From positions 874,515-938,514 of the forward strand of contig GG774889.1 in NCBI GenBank assembly GCA_000163695.1: a stretch of DNA of 64,000 nt, in the 5' to 3' direction. The position numbers were made by a program, and so were the translations under genes. Positions 40,647 through 49,538 of this stretch are shown here, piece after piece (within the stretch, counting starts at the first letter, position 1; each line of letters opens with the position of its first letter). Source of the DNA: Bacteroidetes oral taxon 274 str. F0058 (GTDB lineage Bacteria > Bacteroidota > Bacteroidia > Bacteroidales > Paludibacteraceae). Below the pieces are notes generated by a model that saw nothing but the letters and a program-made list of their open reading frames with translations, did not search any database and was not told the origin of the DNA.

Positions 40647-41693
40647 CTATTTCTTCGGCAATACTATACGAAAACCACAGTCGTAATCTTTACGCACAGG
40701 TTTTTCGCTGCTTCTGTTAGCTGAGCGAAGAAGTTGCGGGGTAGTCTTCCAGCTTCCTCCCCGAATGACGCGTTCCGTTCCATCATCTGGTCCCTTAGGG
40801 TCGGTTGCTTCGGCACTTATGTCGTAGTAACTTCTGTCGTACCAATCGCTACACCATTCCCATACATTGCCGTGCATATCGTACAGACCCCAAGCATTGG
40901 GAGCAAATGTTCCCACTTCGGTTGTCTTCTCACGGTATATGCCTGTTTTGTTTTTATAGGCATAGTTCCCGTTGTAATTAGCTTGGTTGGTAGTAATATC
41001 TTCTCCCATAGAAAAGGGTGTAGTTGTACCTGCACGGCAGGCATACTCCCACTCGGCTTCGGTAGGCAGGCGGTATTCTTTTTGGGTTATCTTGTTGAGT
41101 TTGGTTATGAATTCCAAGACGTCGAGGTAGCTGACCTTTTCCACAGGCAGGTTGTCGCCTTGGAAGTGACTCGGATTATTATCTGCTCCCATTACAGCTT
41201 TCCATTGTGCCTGAGTAACTTCGTATTTACTCATATAGAAGCTGCTGAGAGTTATATCGTGTTGATTTTCGTCATCCTCTCTGAGGGGTTCTTCGTAGGG
41301 GCTGCCCATCTTGAAACTACCTGCGGGGATACTTACAAACTCGAACTTCACGCCGTTTACTTCGGTGTCCGCACCTGATACTGTTACCTTACATTCAGCC
41401 GTTTTGTTGCCGTCTTCGGAGGTTACGGTAATGGTTGCAGTGCCTACGGCGATGGCTTTCACCTCTCCGTTGGTGCCGACTTCGGCTACCTTGCTGTCGC
41501 TGCTTTTCCAAACGATTTTTTTGTTAGAGGCGTTAGAGGGTAATACCTCCGCTGTCAGTAACGAAATATCTCCCGTTGCCAGAGAAAGTTCCGATACGTT
41601 GAGTTTGATGTCAGTTACGTGTACTACACTGTTTGCCGGCTTACAGCAAACCAAAACTACTGCTATTGCAGCTAATAATAATGCTTTTTTCAT
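40647..41693 (-). CDS. lipoprotein with Ig-like (BIG2) and sulfatase-modifying-factor domains, copy 1
   Basis: A 348-residue protein with leader LLLAAIAVVLVCC (lipobox cysteine about 17-18). It then has a bacterial Ig-like group 2 domain (about 30-108; VHVTDIKLNVSELSLATGDI, WKSSDSKVAEVG, ATITVTSEDGNKTAECKVTV) and an FGE/SUMF1-type domain (about 112-346; FVSIPAGSFKMGSP, YEVTQAQWKAVMG, YRLPTEAEWEYACRAGT, YDMHGNVWEWCSDWYD, VIRGGSW, CGFRIVLPKK). I do not see the cysteine pair of true formylglycine-generating enzymes in its usual place, so sulfatase activation is unlikely. A C-type-lectin-fold surface role is more plausible. Its start lies 48 bases after copy 2. Confidence 0.85.
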   Translation of the reverse strand: MKKALLLAAIAVVLVCCKPANSVVHVTDIKLNVSELSLATGDISLLTAEVLPSNASNKKIVWKSSDSKVAEVGTNGEVKAIAVGTATITVTSEDGNKTAECKVTVSGADTEVNGVKFEFVSIPAGSFKMGSPYEEPLREDDENQHDITLSSFYMSKYEVTQAQWKAVMGADNNPSHFQGDNLPVEKVSYLDVLEFITKLNKITQKEYRLPTEAEWEYACRAGTTTPFSMGEDITTNQANYNGNYAYKNKTGIYREKTTEVGTFAPNAWGLYDMHGNVWEWCSDWYDRSYYDISAEATDPKGPDDGTERVIRGGSWKTTPQLLRSANRSSEKPVRKDYDCGFRIVLPKK

Positions 41694-41741
41694 ATAATTT
41701 TTTTTATTTTATTTGTCGATTAATGGTGTTGAGTCGATATC

Positions 41742-42791
41742 CTATTTTTTATTTTTAGGGAGTACCAGACGAAATCCGAGAAAATTGTCACACATAAAAG
41801 AGGGTGTACTTACTCTAAATGCCGAACGACAATTGGAGCCTCCATTATCCCAGCTACCTCCGCGTACAACGAGGGTATTGCCGTCGGGATTTCCCGTAGG
41901 GTTAGTCTGCGGCTCGTCTGTGTATGCTCCATACATATCACCGCACCATTCCCAGACATTGCCGTGCATATCGTACAGACCCCAGGCATTGGGAGCAAAT
42001 GTCCCTACTTCGGTTGTTTTTCCTCTATATTTCCCTTTATTGTTGCCATTGTACGGCATAGTTCCCTTATAGTTAGCCTGTTCGGTGGTGATATTGTAGC
42101 CCGTATAGAAAGGAGTTGCTGTGCCCGCACGGCAGGCATACTCCCATTCGGCTTCGGTAGGCAGACGGTATTCTTTTTGGGTGGCTTCATTAAGTTTATT
42201 TATGAATTCCAATACTTTGGCGTAAGTAACCGTTTCTACCGGCAGGTTGTCACCCACGAAATCGCTCGGATTGTTGTCGGCTCCCATAACTGCCTTCCAT
42301 TGTGCCTGTGTAACCTCGTATTTACTCATATAAAAACTACTAAGCGTTACTTCGTGTTGAGGAGATTCGTTGGCATTACGTTCGGGTTCGCTTTGAGGGC
42401 TTCCCATAATAAATTTACCTGCGGGGATACTTACAAACTCAAATTTCACTCCGTTTACTTCCGCATTGGCACTGAATACCGTTACCTTACATTCTGCCGA
42501 CTTATTGCCGTCTTCTGCGGTTGCGGTGATAATGGCTGAACCTTCTGTGACGGCTTTCACTTCGCCGTTGATGCCGACTTCGGCGACTTTGCTGTCGCTG
42601 CTTTTCCAAACGATTTTTTTGTTAGACGCATCGGTGGGTAAAATGTCTGCCGTCAGTAATTTGTTTTCGCCCGGAGCGAGCATGAGTTCGGAGAGAGATA
42701 ATTTTATATCTGTTACATGTACTACGCTGTTTGCAGGCTTACAGCAAACCAAAACTACCGGTATAGCGACTAATAATAATGCTTTTTTCAT
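41742..42791 (-). CDS. lipoprotein with Ig-like (BIG2) and sulfatase-modifying-factor domains, copy 2
   Basis: 349 residues; same architecture and leader as copy 1 and most of the Ig-like domain shared. The FGE-type domain is well conserved up to YDMHGNVWEWC but differs in its C-terminal quarter (CGDMYGAYTDEPQTNP and FRVSTPSFMC versus SDWYDRSYYDISAE and RSSEKPVRKD). It is the upstream gene of the tandem pair. The 42792-43076 intergenic stretch behind it is AT rich with no recognisable gene. Confidence 0.85.
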   Translation of the reverse strand: MKKALLLVAIPVVLVCCKPANSVVHVTDIKLSLSELMLAPGENKLLTADILPTDASNKKIVWKSSDSKVAEVGINGEVKAVTEGSAIITATAEDGNKSAECKVTVFSANAEVNGVKFEFVSIPAGKFIMGSPQSEPERNANESPQHEVTLSSFYMSKYEVTQAQWKAVMGADNNPSDFVGDNLPVETVTYAKVLEFINKLNEATQKEYRLPTEAEWEYACRAGTATPFYTGYNITTEQANYKGTMPYNGNNKGKYRGKTTEVGTFAPNAWGLYDMHGNVWEWCGDMYGAYTDEPQTNPTGNPDGNTLVVRGGSWDNGGSNCRSAFRVSTPSFMCDNFLGFRLVLPKNKK

Positions 42792-43076
42792 ATAAAGGTC
42801 GAAAATAATCTTATTTAAACAAACATAAAAAAATACATATCAAAAAAAATATTTCGAAACAAAACGACGAAATACAATGTAATAGTGTTGTCCATAAATT
42901 CCCGAAATCCGATGCAGTCGGTTGCTTTTACACAATCGGGTTAATCTTATGGAATTAGGCGTACAAAATATCTTTTTATAACCTCCTGCAAAGTTATAAA
43001 AAAAACATCAAACATTGAATTCAATATAAAAATATCTGTGCGGAACGATTCCTTTGTGTGTGCAATATTTTGATAA

Positions 43077-43844
43077 TTAGGATACTGCTTGTTTTTTGTT
43101 GCGTATCGTACGGAATAGTTCGGAAGCGAATACGAAGTCGTTCAGAGCCTCGTTGCTGTCGGTGAAGATACTGTCTTTCGAGCCTTGCCACGCCATTTTA
43201 CCTTTGCTTATGAGTATTATGTTCGCTCCTATCTCCATTATAGAGTTCATATCGTGAGTGTTGATGATGGTGATAATGTTGTACTCTTCGGTTATCTCTT
43301 CTATGAGCTTGTCTATCAGAAGCGACGTAACGGGGTCTAAGCCGGAGTTAGGCTCGTCGCAGAAGAGATATTTGGGCTGCAGAGCAATGGCACGTGCGAT
43401 GGCGACACGTTTCTGCATACCGCCGCTTATCTCCGATGGATACAGGTCGAACGACTGTGGTTTGAGGTCTACTCTGGTCAGACAAAACTCTGCCTGTTCG
43501 CGTATCTCCGCCTTGCTTTTGGGTGAAAACATCGTCAGTGGGAACATCACGTTTTCTATGACCGTCTGCGAGTCGAACAGAGCCGAGCCTTGGAACAACA
43601 TCCCTATCTCTTTACGTAGCTCTTTTATCTCCTTACAGCTCATCAGACCTATGTTGCGTCCGTCGTAGAGTACCTCGCCGCTATCTATGGGATACAGACC
43701 TATTATGCTCTTCATCAGTACGGTTTTGCCGCCTCCGCTTTGTCCTATTATTTGGTTGATTTTACCTTTGTAAAATTTGGCATTTATATCGCTTAATACC
43801 TGTTTGCCGTCGAACGACTTATATAGGTTTTTTACCTCTATCAT
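43077..43844 (-). CDS. ABC transporter ATP-binding protein (MlaF-like)
   Basis: A 255-residue ATPase with Walker A GQSGGGKTVLMKSI (about 34-47), ABC signature SGGMQKRVAIARAI (about 141-154), Walker B YLFCDEPNSGLD, and the switch histidine in NTHDMNS. The sequence around the signature is MlaF-type (phospholipid transport between membranes). The usual MlaE permease gene is not next to it; instead ftsY lies four bases upstream on the same strand. Confidence 0.85.
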   Translation of the reverse strand: MIEVKNLYKSFDGKQVLSDINAKFYKGKINQIIGQSGGGKTVLMKSIIGLYPIDSGEVLYDGRNIGLMSCKEIKELRKEIGMLFQGSALFDSQTVIENVMFPLTMFSPKSKAEIREQAEFCLTRVDLKPQSFDLYPSEISGGMQKRVAIARAIALQPKYLFCDEPNSGLDPVTSLLIDKLIEEITEEYNIITIINTHDMNSIMEIGANIILISKGKMAWQGSKDSIFTDSNEALNDFVFASELFRTIRNKKQAVS

Positions 43845-43847
43845 ATT

Positions 43848-44798
43848 TTAGTTTTTATCGAAAAGTGATTTTACAAATTCTTCTTTGTCAAACACTTGTA
43901 TGTCGTCTATGCCTTCTCCCAAGCCTATATACTTCACAGGTATCTGCATCTGGTCGGAGATGCCGATGACTACACCTCCTCGGGCTGTACCGTCCAATTT
44001 GGTGATAGCCAGAGCAGTAACGTTGGTCGCTTGCGAAAATTGGCGAGCCTGCTCATAGGCATTCTGCCCCGTAGAGCCGTCCAGAACCAGCAATACCTCA
44101 GGTTTGATGTCGGGAAATATTTTGGAGACGACATTGCGTATTTTTGTAAGCTCGTTCATAAGGTTTACCTTATTGTGTAGTCTGCCCGCAGTGTCTATTA
44201 TTACCACTTCGGCGTTGTTGGCTTTGGCAGACGATAGCGTGTCGAAGACGACGGAAGCCGGGTCTGCTCCCATTTTATGCTTTATTACAGGTACGTCTAC
44301 GCGTTGTCCCCATATCATAAGTTGGTCGATGGCTGCCGCTCGGAATGTATCGGCTGCACCGAGAAATACTTTTTTGCCTGCTTGTTTGAATCTGTTTGCC
44401 AATTTGCCGATAGTCGTCGTCTTACCAACGCCATTGACACCCACTACGAGTATGATGTATGGGTTCGACGGAAGATTTTCGAACGATGTGCCGGACTGTG
44501 GCTGCTCTGATAGCAGGGCGACAATTTCTTGATTGATAATGTTATGTAGCTCGTCCGAAGATACATATTTGTCGCGAGCTATACGTTTTTCGAGCCTTTC
44601 GATGATTTTTATCGTAGTATTTACTCCTACGTCGGCACTGATGAGGGCTTCTTCGATATTGTCGAGTATTTCGTCGTCTATTTTCGATTTGCCGCTTATG
44701 GCTCTTGATATTTTATCGAATATAGAGGTTTTAGTCTTGTCTAAGCCGTTGTCTAATACTTCTTTGTCTTTTTTGGACAGAAAACTGAAAAGTGCCAT
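43848..44798 (-). CDS. ftsY: signal recognition particle receptor FtsY
   Basis: A 316-residue SRP-type GTPase of short form, without a long acidic N-terminal domain, as in other Bacteroidota. G motifs: GVNGVGKTTTIGKLANRFKQ (G1), DTFRAAA, DTAGRLHNKVNLMNEL (G3), TKLDGTARGG (G4), GLGEGIDDIQVF (closing G). The N domain has DEILDNIEEALISADVGVN. It docks SRP-bound ribosomes at the inner membrane for co-translational targeting. A -7 box lies about 30 bases before the start. The MlaF-like gene follows after three bases. Confidence 0.95.
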   Translation of the reverse strand: MALFSFLSKKDKEVLDNGLDKTKTSIFDKISRAISGKSKIDDEILDNIEEALISADVGVNTTIKIIERLEKRIARDKYVSSDELHNIINQEIVALLSEQPQSGTSFENLPSNPYIILVVGVNGVGKTTTIGKLANRFKQAGKKVFLGAADTFRAAAIDQLMIWGQRVDVPVIKHKMGADPASVVFDTLSSAKANNAEVVIIDTAGRLHNKVNLMNELTKIRNVVSKIFPDIKPEVLLVLDGSTGQNAYEQARQFSQATNVTALAITKLDGTARGGVVIGISDQMQIPVKYIGLGEGIDDIQVFDKEEFVKSLFDKN

Positions 44799-44828
44799 AC
44801 CGTCAATACTGTTTTGGGATTAGTGGTG

Positions 44829-44836
44829 CAAAATTA
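44829..44836 (-). promoter_or_regulatory. -7 box of ftsY
   Basis: Minus-strand TAATTTTG fits TAnnTTTG, 31 bases before the ftsY start. A divergent box for the next gene lies 34 bases away. Confidence 0.45.
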
Positions 44837-44869
44837 ATGATAATATTTCAATTATTTGTTTTTTTAAAT

Positions 44870-44877
44870 TAATTTTG
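44870..44877 (+). promoter_or_regulatory. -7 box of the DUF4491 gene
   Basis: TAATTTTG fits TAnnTTTG, 57 bases before the ATG at 44935 on the plus strand. Confidence 0.45.
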
Positions 44878-44934
44878 CAGTCCGAGAAATTTTCGGTAAT
44901 ATTTTGTCAATAATGCAGATAGATAATTAGATTT

Positions 44935-45261
44935 ATGTTGGAGTTTTTGAGCCTCCCTGAGATACAGGGTATTACGATAGGGTTTCTTACGTTTGTCATC
45001 ATCGGTACATTTCATCCGATTGTAATAAAAGCAGAGTACTATTTTAGTCATAAAATATGGTGGGTATTTTTGTTGGCAGGTATAGTGTCGCTCGTATTCG
45101 CATATTTGGCTAAGACAACGTTGCTATCGGCAATATTGGCAATCGTAGGGTTTAGTTGCTTCTGGAGCATTATCGAGATACGGCAGCAAGCCGAGAGGGT
45201 GCGTAAGGGCTGGTTTCCCCGCAATCCGAAGCGGAAATACGATTTCGACGAAGATAAGTAA
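44935..45261 (+). CDS. DUF4491 family membrane protein
   Basis: A 108-residue protein with three hydrophobic helices (about 12-32, 42-58, 62-80), then a polar tail RQQAERVRKGWFPRNPKRKY. The tail, and the sequence GITIGFLTFVIIGTFHPIVI, match the small DUF4491 family found widely in gut anaerobes. No function is known. It lies 22 bases upstream of prfB on the same strand and may share a transcript. Confidence 0.75.
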   Translation: MLEFLSLPEIQGITIGFLTFVIIGTFHPIVIKAEYYFSHKIWWVFLLAGIVSLVFAYLAKTTLLSAILAIVGFSCFWSIIEIRQQAERVRKGWFPRNPKRKYDFDEDK

Positions 45262-45283
45262 ATAAATATAATAATAAACGTAA

Positions 45284-46394
45284 ATGACTACACAAGAGCA
45301 GATTAAGGCGCTGTCCGATAGGAGAGAGGCGTTGAGGAGGTATCTTTGAGGTCGACTCGAAGAAGATAGAACTCGAAGAGGAAGAACTTCGTACACAGGC
45401 ACCCGACTTCTGGGAAAATCAGAAACAGGCAGAGGAGCAGATGCGGAAAGTACGCTCCATAAAACAATGGATAGACCTATATGAAGAGGTGGCGACAGCT
45501 GTCGAAGAGTTGACGATAAGCTACGACTTCTACAAAGAAGAGATGATATCGGAGCAGGAGCTCGACGAGCAGTATGCACGCACACTCGATATTATCGAAA
45601 GAGTGGAGCTCAAAAATATGCTTCGCAACGAGGGCGACAAGCTCGGAGCGGTGCTCAAGATTGTGGCGGGTGCAGGCGGCACCGAGGCACAAGACTGGGC
45701 GTCGATGTTGATGCGCATGTATCTTCGTTATTGCGAAGCAAACGGCTACAAAGCCGAGATAGTGAATCTACTCGAAGGCGACGAGGCGGGCATCAAGAAC
45801 GTTACCATACAGATAGAGGGCGATTATGCCTACGGATATCTGAAGAGCGAAAACGGGGTACATCGTCTTGTGCGTGTATCGCCCTACAATGCTCAGGGTA
45901 AGCGTATGACATCGTTCTCGTCGGTATTCGTGGCTCCTCTTGTCGACGACAGTATCGAGATAGATATAAATCCCGCCAACTTATCGTGGGACACATTCCG
46001 CTCAAGCGGTGCCGGTGGGCAGAATGTAAACAAGGTAGAGACGGGCGTCCGCCTGCATTATAAGTTCGTAAACCCCGTTACCGAACAACCCGATGAGATA
46101 GTGATAGAGAACACCGAAAGCCGTTCGCAATTCGGCAATAAAGACAACGCTATGCGTCTGCTGCGTTCGCAACTATACGAACTCGAGCTCGAGAAGCGCA
46201 ATGCCGAGACTGCCAAGATAGAGGCAGGCAAAAAGAAGATAGAGTGGGGTAGCCAGATACGCTCATACGTCTTCGACGACCGTCGCGTCAAAGACCACCG
46301 CACCAATTACCAGACATCGAACGTGAATGCTGTAATGGACGGCGACTTGGAGGCGTTCATCAAAGCCTATCTTATGGAGTTCGGCGGGCGGTAG
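45284..46394 (+). CDS. prfB: peptide chain release factor 2, with programmed +1 frameshift
   Basis: The gene begins at ATG 45284 (MTTQEQIKALSDRREALRRY) and meets an in-frame TGA at 45347-45349. A +1 slip at CTT (45344-45346) continues in the frame that runs to 46394. The coding parts are 45284-45346 and 45348-46394, 369 residues in total. The catalytic motif is SSGAGGQNVNKVETG (GGQ), and the codon-recognition tripeptide region reads VSPYNAQGKR (SPY in place of SPF, as I recall for this phylum). RF2 terminates at UGA and UAA, and low RF2 promotes its own frameshift, giving autoregulation. DUF4491 precedes it by 22 bases. Confidence 0.95.
45335..45350 (+). promoter_or_regulatory. prfB programmed frameshift signal
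   Basis: AGGAGG (45335-45340), TAT, then CTT TGA G (45344-45350). The Shine-Dalgarno-like AGGAGG sits three bases before the slippery CTT, as in the classic Escherichia coli site. TGA is the codon read by RF2 itself. Confidence 0.93.
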
Positions 46395-46425
46395 AGGCTA
46401 AAAAAATCCCGTCTTCTCCACTAAC

Positions 46426-46451
46426 TGCATTAATGATAATTAGTTAATGCA
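46426..46451. terminator. hairpin after prfB
   Basis: TGCATTAA and TTAATGCA (46426-46433 and 46444-46451) pair perfectly around a 10-base loop between the convergent prfB and DUF3822-like gene. No T run follows, so terminator activity is uncertain. Confidence 0.35.
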
Positions 46452-46498
46452 ATGTGAGAAAGGAAAGGATAGAGTATAGCATAGAATCGTAGAGTCTT

Positions 46499-46957
46499 TT
46501 AAGAAAGTTCTACGGTTTTTATGTATCTGTCGAGCAGGTTTCGGAGGGTGGCGTTGCCGTCGGTAGATATTTTTAGTGTTGCCTGTTCGATGTCTATGCC
46601 TGTACTCTCCACTATCGACAATATACGATAGACGATATCTTCGTTTGTCTGCACCTTCTCGGTATTGGCGAGCAGTAGGCGGTTATCTCCGACTGCCACA
46701 GCATACAGTCTGCCGTTTGTTATTTTCGCTGTTATCGTCTCTCCGCTGTTTGGAATAGAGTGTTCCAATAGGTCGAAAAGCTCGTGTCGAGCCTCTACGG
46801 TTCGGCTATCGCCACCGACGATACCCACGACGCCATAGTATTCGAACTGCTTCGAGGCAGTGGCAATTCTATGTCGTTTTGCTTTTCTGATAGGTAGATA
46901 CATTGCGGCTTTGGTATGGTCGAATACCTCTGTCGGCACGAAAGCAAAACTTTCCAT
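46499..46957 (-). CDS. DUF3822-like protein, short
   Basis: A 152-residue protein without signal peptide. VGIVGGDSRTVEARHELFDL and GRLYAVAVGDNRLLLANTEKV look like the second half of an actin-like ATPase-type fold. The C-terminal NEDIVYRILSIVESTGIDIE and LDRYIKTVELS resemble the DUF3822 family of Bacteroidota. Members are usually about 260 residues, so this may lack an N-terminal half or the resemblance may be partial. It starts seven bases after the acyltransferase gene stop, so it belongs to the same minus-strand unit. Confidence 0.45.
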   Translation of the reverse strand: MESFAFVPTEVFDHTKAAMYLPIRKAKRHRIATASKQFEYYGVVGIVGGDSRTVEARHELFDLLEHSIPNSGETITAKITNGRLYAVAVGDNRLLLANTEKVQTNEDIVYRILSIVESTGIDIEQATLKISTDGNATLRNLLDRYIKTVELS

Positions 46958-46964
46958 TGTACGT

Positions 46965-48107
46965 TTATATGTTGTTGTCTATACAGTTCCTGACGGGGTT
47001 GGCGTAGATACCGAGAAAAATATTGCGGAGTTCGCCTCGGTTGCCCTCGAGCGATGACGTACGCTCCTCGGTGTATGCGATGAACTCTTTCAGGTCTTCG
47101 TCGCTGTATTGTTGGGCAAATCTGTGTGTGCCTTCCAGGAGGTCGTATGCCATATAGTTGGTTTTAAACAGGTGGTAACCGCTATATATCCTTCGGTCGA
47201 TGATTTCGGCAAGGAGTCGGAAACGCTCTTTATGTGGAGCTTCTTGACAAGAAGCAAGCTCAGTCTCGGTTATCGGCAGGCAAAAGGTGTAGCTTATCCT
47301 GCCTTTGAACTGCCGGATACCCGTTACTATACTGTTGAGGTCTTCGTTTGCGGTCTTAGTGTATGTACCGTTTTTTCGCAGAAGGTATACTTCTTGAGTT
47401 TTCAGTGTGTCGCACGGTTCGTATTCGTACGAGACGGCAATCGGGGCGATGTTCATCTCCGCCAAATTCTCCGCAAATGGGCGGCTGCTGCTCATAGCGA
47501 GCATCTTGAGCACGGCTACTTGTGTCTTGTCGTCGCCGTCCTTGGTGCGTCCATTGCGTTGAGCTATCCAAGTAGACTCGTTCTTGTGTGTGATAGCATA
47601 CCTCATATAGTCCGATACATTTTGCGAATTGGCGAAAATCTCCTTCGCCGTACCTCCGCGTATTATTTTGAACATCTTGTTTATCTTGCCTATATCGACC
47701 ACTATCTGCGGACGCATAAGGTTGCTTCCGAATGTTATCTCGGAGGTCTTGATATTGTTGGCATAAAATATAGTCTGCAATATGGCTGAGTCGAGCACTA
47801 TATCGCGGTGGTTGGATATGTATGTATAACTCTTCTTCGGGTCGATATGGTCGATACCGCTGTACGATAGGTCTGTGGCGGTGGCTCTGACGATGTTGCA
47901 GATAGCTTTATCCATTATTTTTGTTTGGAAATCGTAGACAGACCCGAGTCGACGAAAGTTTTCCACAAAAGCGGCGTAATCTTCGTTTGGGAAAACGTAT
48001 CGTACTATCTGCTCAAATAAAGAGTCTGAGGCAATTCTTGCGACTGCCTCAGGCACTTCATTATCGTAATACGGACGGTACTCGTCCAAGACGCTCTGCT
48101 GTATCAA
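46965..48107 (-). CDS. PlsC-like acyltransferase
   Basis: A 380-residue protein. The conserved acyltransferase block 1 is HRD in SYTYISNHRDIVLDSAI (HX4D variant HRDIVLD), with GKINKMFKIIRGG and WIAQRNGRTKDG as later blocks. Members acylate glycerolipids or related acceptors at the inner membrane; the acceptor is not evident. The length is longer than single-domain PlsC, with a C-terminal helical extension (about 245-380). It is the gene upstream of the DUF3822-like gene. Confidence 0.8.
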   Translation of the reverse strand: MIQQSVLDEYRPYYDNEVPEAVARIASDSLFEQIVRYVFPNEDYAAFVENFRRLGSVYDFQTKIMDKAICNIVRATATDLSYSGIDHIDPKKSYTYISNHRDIVLDSAILQTIFYANNIKTSEITFGSNLMRPQIVVDIGKINKMFKIIRGGTAKEIFANSQNVSDYMRYAITHKNESTWIAQRNGRTKDGDDKTQVAVLKMLAMSSSRPFAENLAEMNIAPIAVSYEYEPCDTLKTQEVYLLRKNGTYTKTANEDLNSIVTGIRQFKGRISYTFCLPITETELASCQEAPHKERFRLLAEIIDRRIYSGYHLFKTNYMAYDLLEGTHRFAQQYSDEDLKEFIAYTEERTSSLEGNRGELRNIFLGIYANPVRNCIDNNI

Positions 48108-48120
48108 ATCTATTATTTTA

Positions 48121-48621
48121 TTATTTTTTGAAATTGATCTTGAAGGTCAATTTGTTTTTAGGTTCGTCTTTGGGATACAATGTTAATGAAACAATATTGT
48201 TTCCTGCGTTTTTAGGAGTACAGTGCCATTGAAGGAGCATTCCGTCATCTTTTGTAACAGACATCTCAGGAGTTATTGTCTCTGTTTTTTGTCCGTTGCC
48301 ATCCTTACATACATCGGTGCAATGAGAGTCGGAAGTACCTTCTTGGTAGTCTCTTACTGCATCTATTACTACCATGAATTCTGTATCGGTGAATATTTTA
48401 CCATCGAAAACATACTCATCGGGTTTACTGGGGTTATCGGAATTAGGTTTTTCGATAGTTATTACAGTTCCTTCTTTTACATCTACCCAATTGCTTTCGT
48501 GATTAGGCTTATATTTTACCTCAAATTTTACCTTGAAGTTTTCCTGTTGTTCGACAGGTTTTTTACAAGCTACCAATAGCAGCGAACATACCGCTAATAC
48601 TACTAAACTAATCTTTTTCAT
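48121..48621 (-). CDS. uncharacterised lipoprotein
   Basis: A 166-residue protein with leader CSLLLVACKK (lipobox cysteine about 19). The body is beta rich with FKVKFEVKYKPNHESNWVDV and ends LYPKDEPKNKLTFKINFKK. Two cysteines (SHCTDVCKDG) may form a disulfide. No family is recognised. It lies between the PlsC-like gene (13 bases downstream) and the Omp28-like gene (60 bases upstream), so it is probably the last gene of the TlpA-DUF6029-Omp28 unit. Confidence 0.6.
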   Translation of the reverse strand: MKKISLVVLAVCSLLLVACKKPVEQQENFKVKFEVKYKPNHESNWVDVKEGTVITIEKPNSDNPSKPDEYVFDGKIFTDTEFMVVIDAVRDYQEGTSDSHCTDVCKDGNGQKTETITPEMSVTKDDGMLLQWHCTPKNAGNNIVSLTLYPKDEPKNKLTFKINFKK

Positions 48622-48681
48622 CTTATTTTCCTTTGTTTTTTATTTTGTAATTAAATTAATTATCTCTTTTTTACCGTGCTG

Positions 48682-49500
48682 TTACTGCACTTTTGCTGTG
48701 CCGGCTGTTATTATCTCTTTGGTATTGGTATTGATTACGACACCCACTACCGAGCAGTTTTCGAGACTCCACTTATCGTTTTTTTTCACCTCGTAGCTCA
48801 GAGTCTTCTCTACTGTGCCTGCCGTGGAGAGCGATATGCTCTCGCCCCACAGACCGTTGATAGCAGTACGCAGTACGTGGTTGTGTACGTAGTCGTTGCG
48901 AGGAGTACCGCCGTCGTTTTGGTAGCCTACTATACCATCTTCGACGAGCCACAGTATCAGCGCCGTACTGCCCGATACCACCGATTGTGCGGTTACCTTA
49001 GAGGCAATATTCAGATTTGTGGTGTCGCCTTTGGTTTCCTTTGTGACGGTAAGCGATACTTCTATGGGCGTATCTTGTGTGATACGTTCCAAAACGGCAC
49101 TGTTCCACAGCGTGTAGTCGAAGATGTATTGTGTCTTGTATTGTACGAAATCTACCATACCCGAAGGCAGTACTATCTTCGATAAGTCGCCGAAAGCCTT
49201 GTAATACTCCGTAGCTTCGGGGCATTTGAGGTCGAATGTGGCGTGGTGGTTGAAGCTACAATCGGGATACATTGCTATGCCTATTATCTTTTCGCCCACC
49301 TGCTCGTGCATCGAGCTTAATACTTTGGCGGCTTTGGGGCAGTTGGTGCAGTCTACTCCCGTGAAGTCTACCACTACGACAGGTTTCTTGAATGAAGAGG
49401 CGTCGAGAGGGGTAGTCCTGTCGCTTACCGGTATATTGTCACAGGCTGTCAGTAGTGCAGCAGCCAGCAGTGTCATAAATATACTGTTTCTTATGCTCAT
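48682..49500 (-). CDS. Omp28-related lipoprotein with thioredoxin-like domain
   Basis: A 272-residue protein with lipobox LLTAC (cysteine about 20). The thioredoxin-like part has VVVVDFTGVDCTNCPKAAKV (CxxC motif, about 47-66) and IIGIAMYPDCSFN. The C-terminal half is beta rich (about 160-272; ALILWLVEDGIVGYQ, VHNHVLRTAINGLWG), as in Omp28-like proteins. With the TlpA-like gene upstream it points to disulfide/redox handling in the envelope. DUF6029 lies 38 bases upstream. Confidence 0.78.
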   Translation of the reverse strand: MSIRNSIFMTLLAAALLTACDNIPVSDRTTPLDASSFKKPVVVVDFTGVDCTNCPKAAKVLSSMHEQVGEKIIGIAMYPDCSFNHHATFDLKCPEATEYYKAFGDLSKIVLPSGMVDFVQYKTQYIFDYTLWNSAVLERITQDTPIEVSLTVTKETKGDTTNLNIASKVTAQSVVSGSTALILWLVEDGIVGYQNDGGTPRNDYVHNHVLRTAINGLWGESISLSTAGTVEKTLSYEVKKNDKWSLENCSVVGVVINTNTKEIITAGTAKVQ

Positions 49501-49538
49501 AAGTTGTTTGCTTTTATCTGTTTTTTTGAAAAATCGTT

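Noticed and set aside
40647..42791. True formylglycine-generating enzymes (sulfatase activators)
   Set aside because: The expected active-site cysteine pair is not seen at the usual place, an Ig-like domain and lipobox put the proteins outside the cytoplasm, and no sulfatase gene is in the window.
45441..46394. RF2 starting at the internal ATG 45441
   Set aside because: This would drop the first domain; the upstream sequence with the frameshift signal supplies the missing N terminus in the expected frame.
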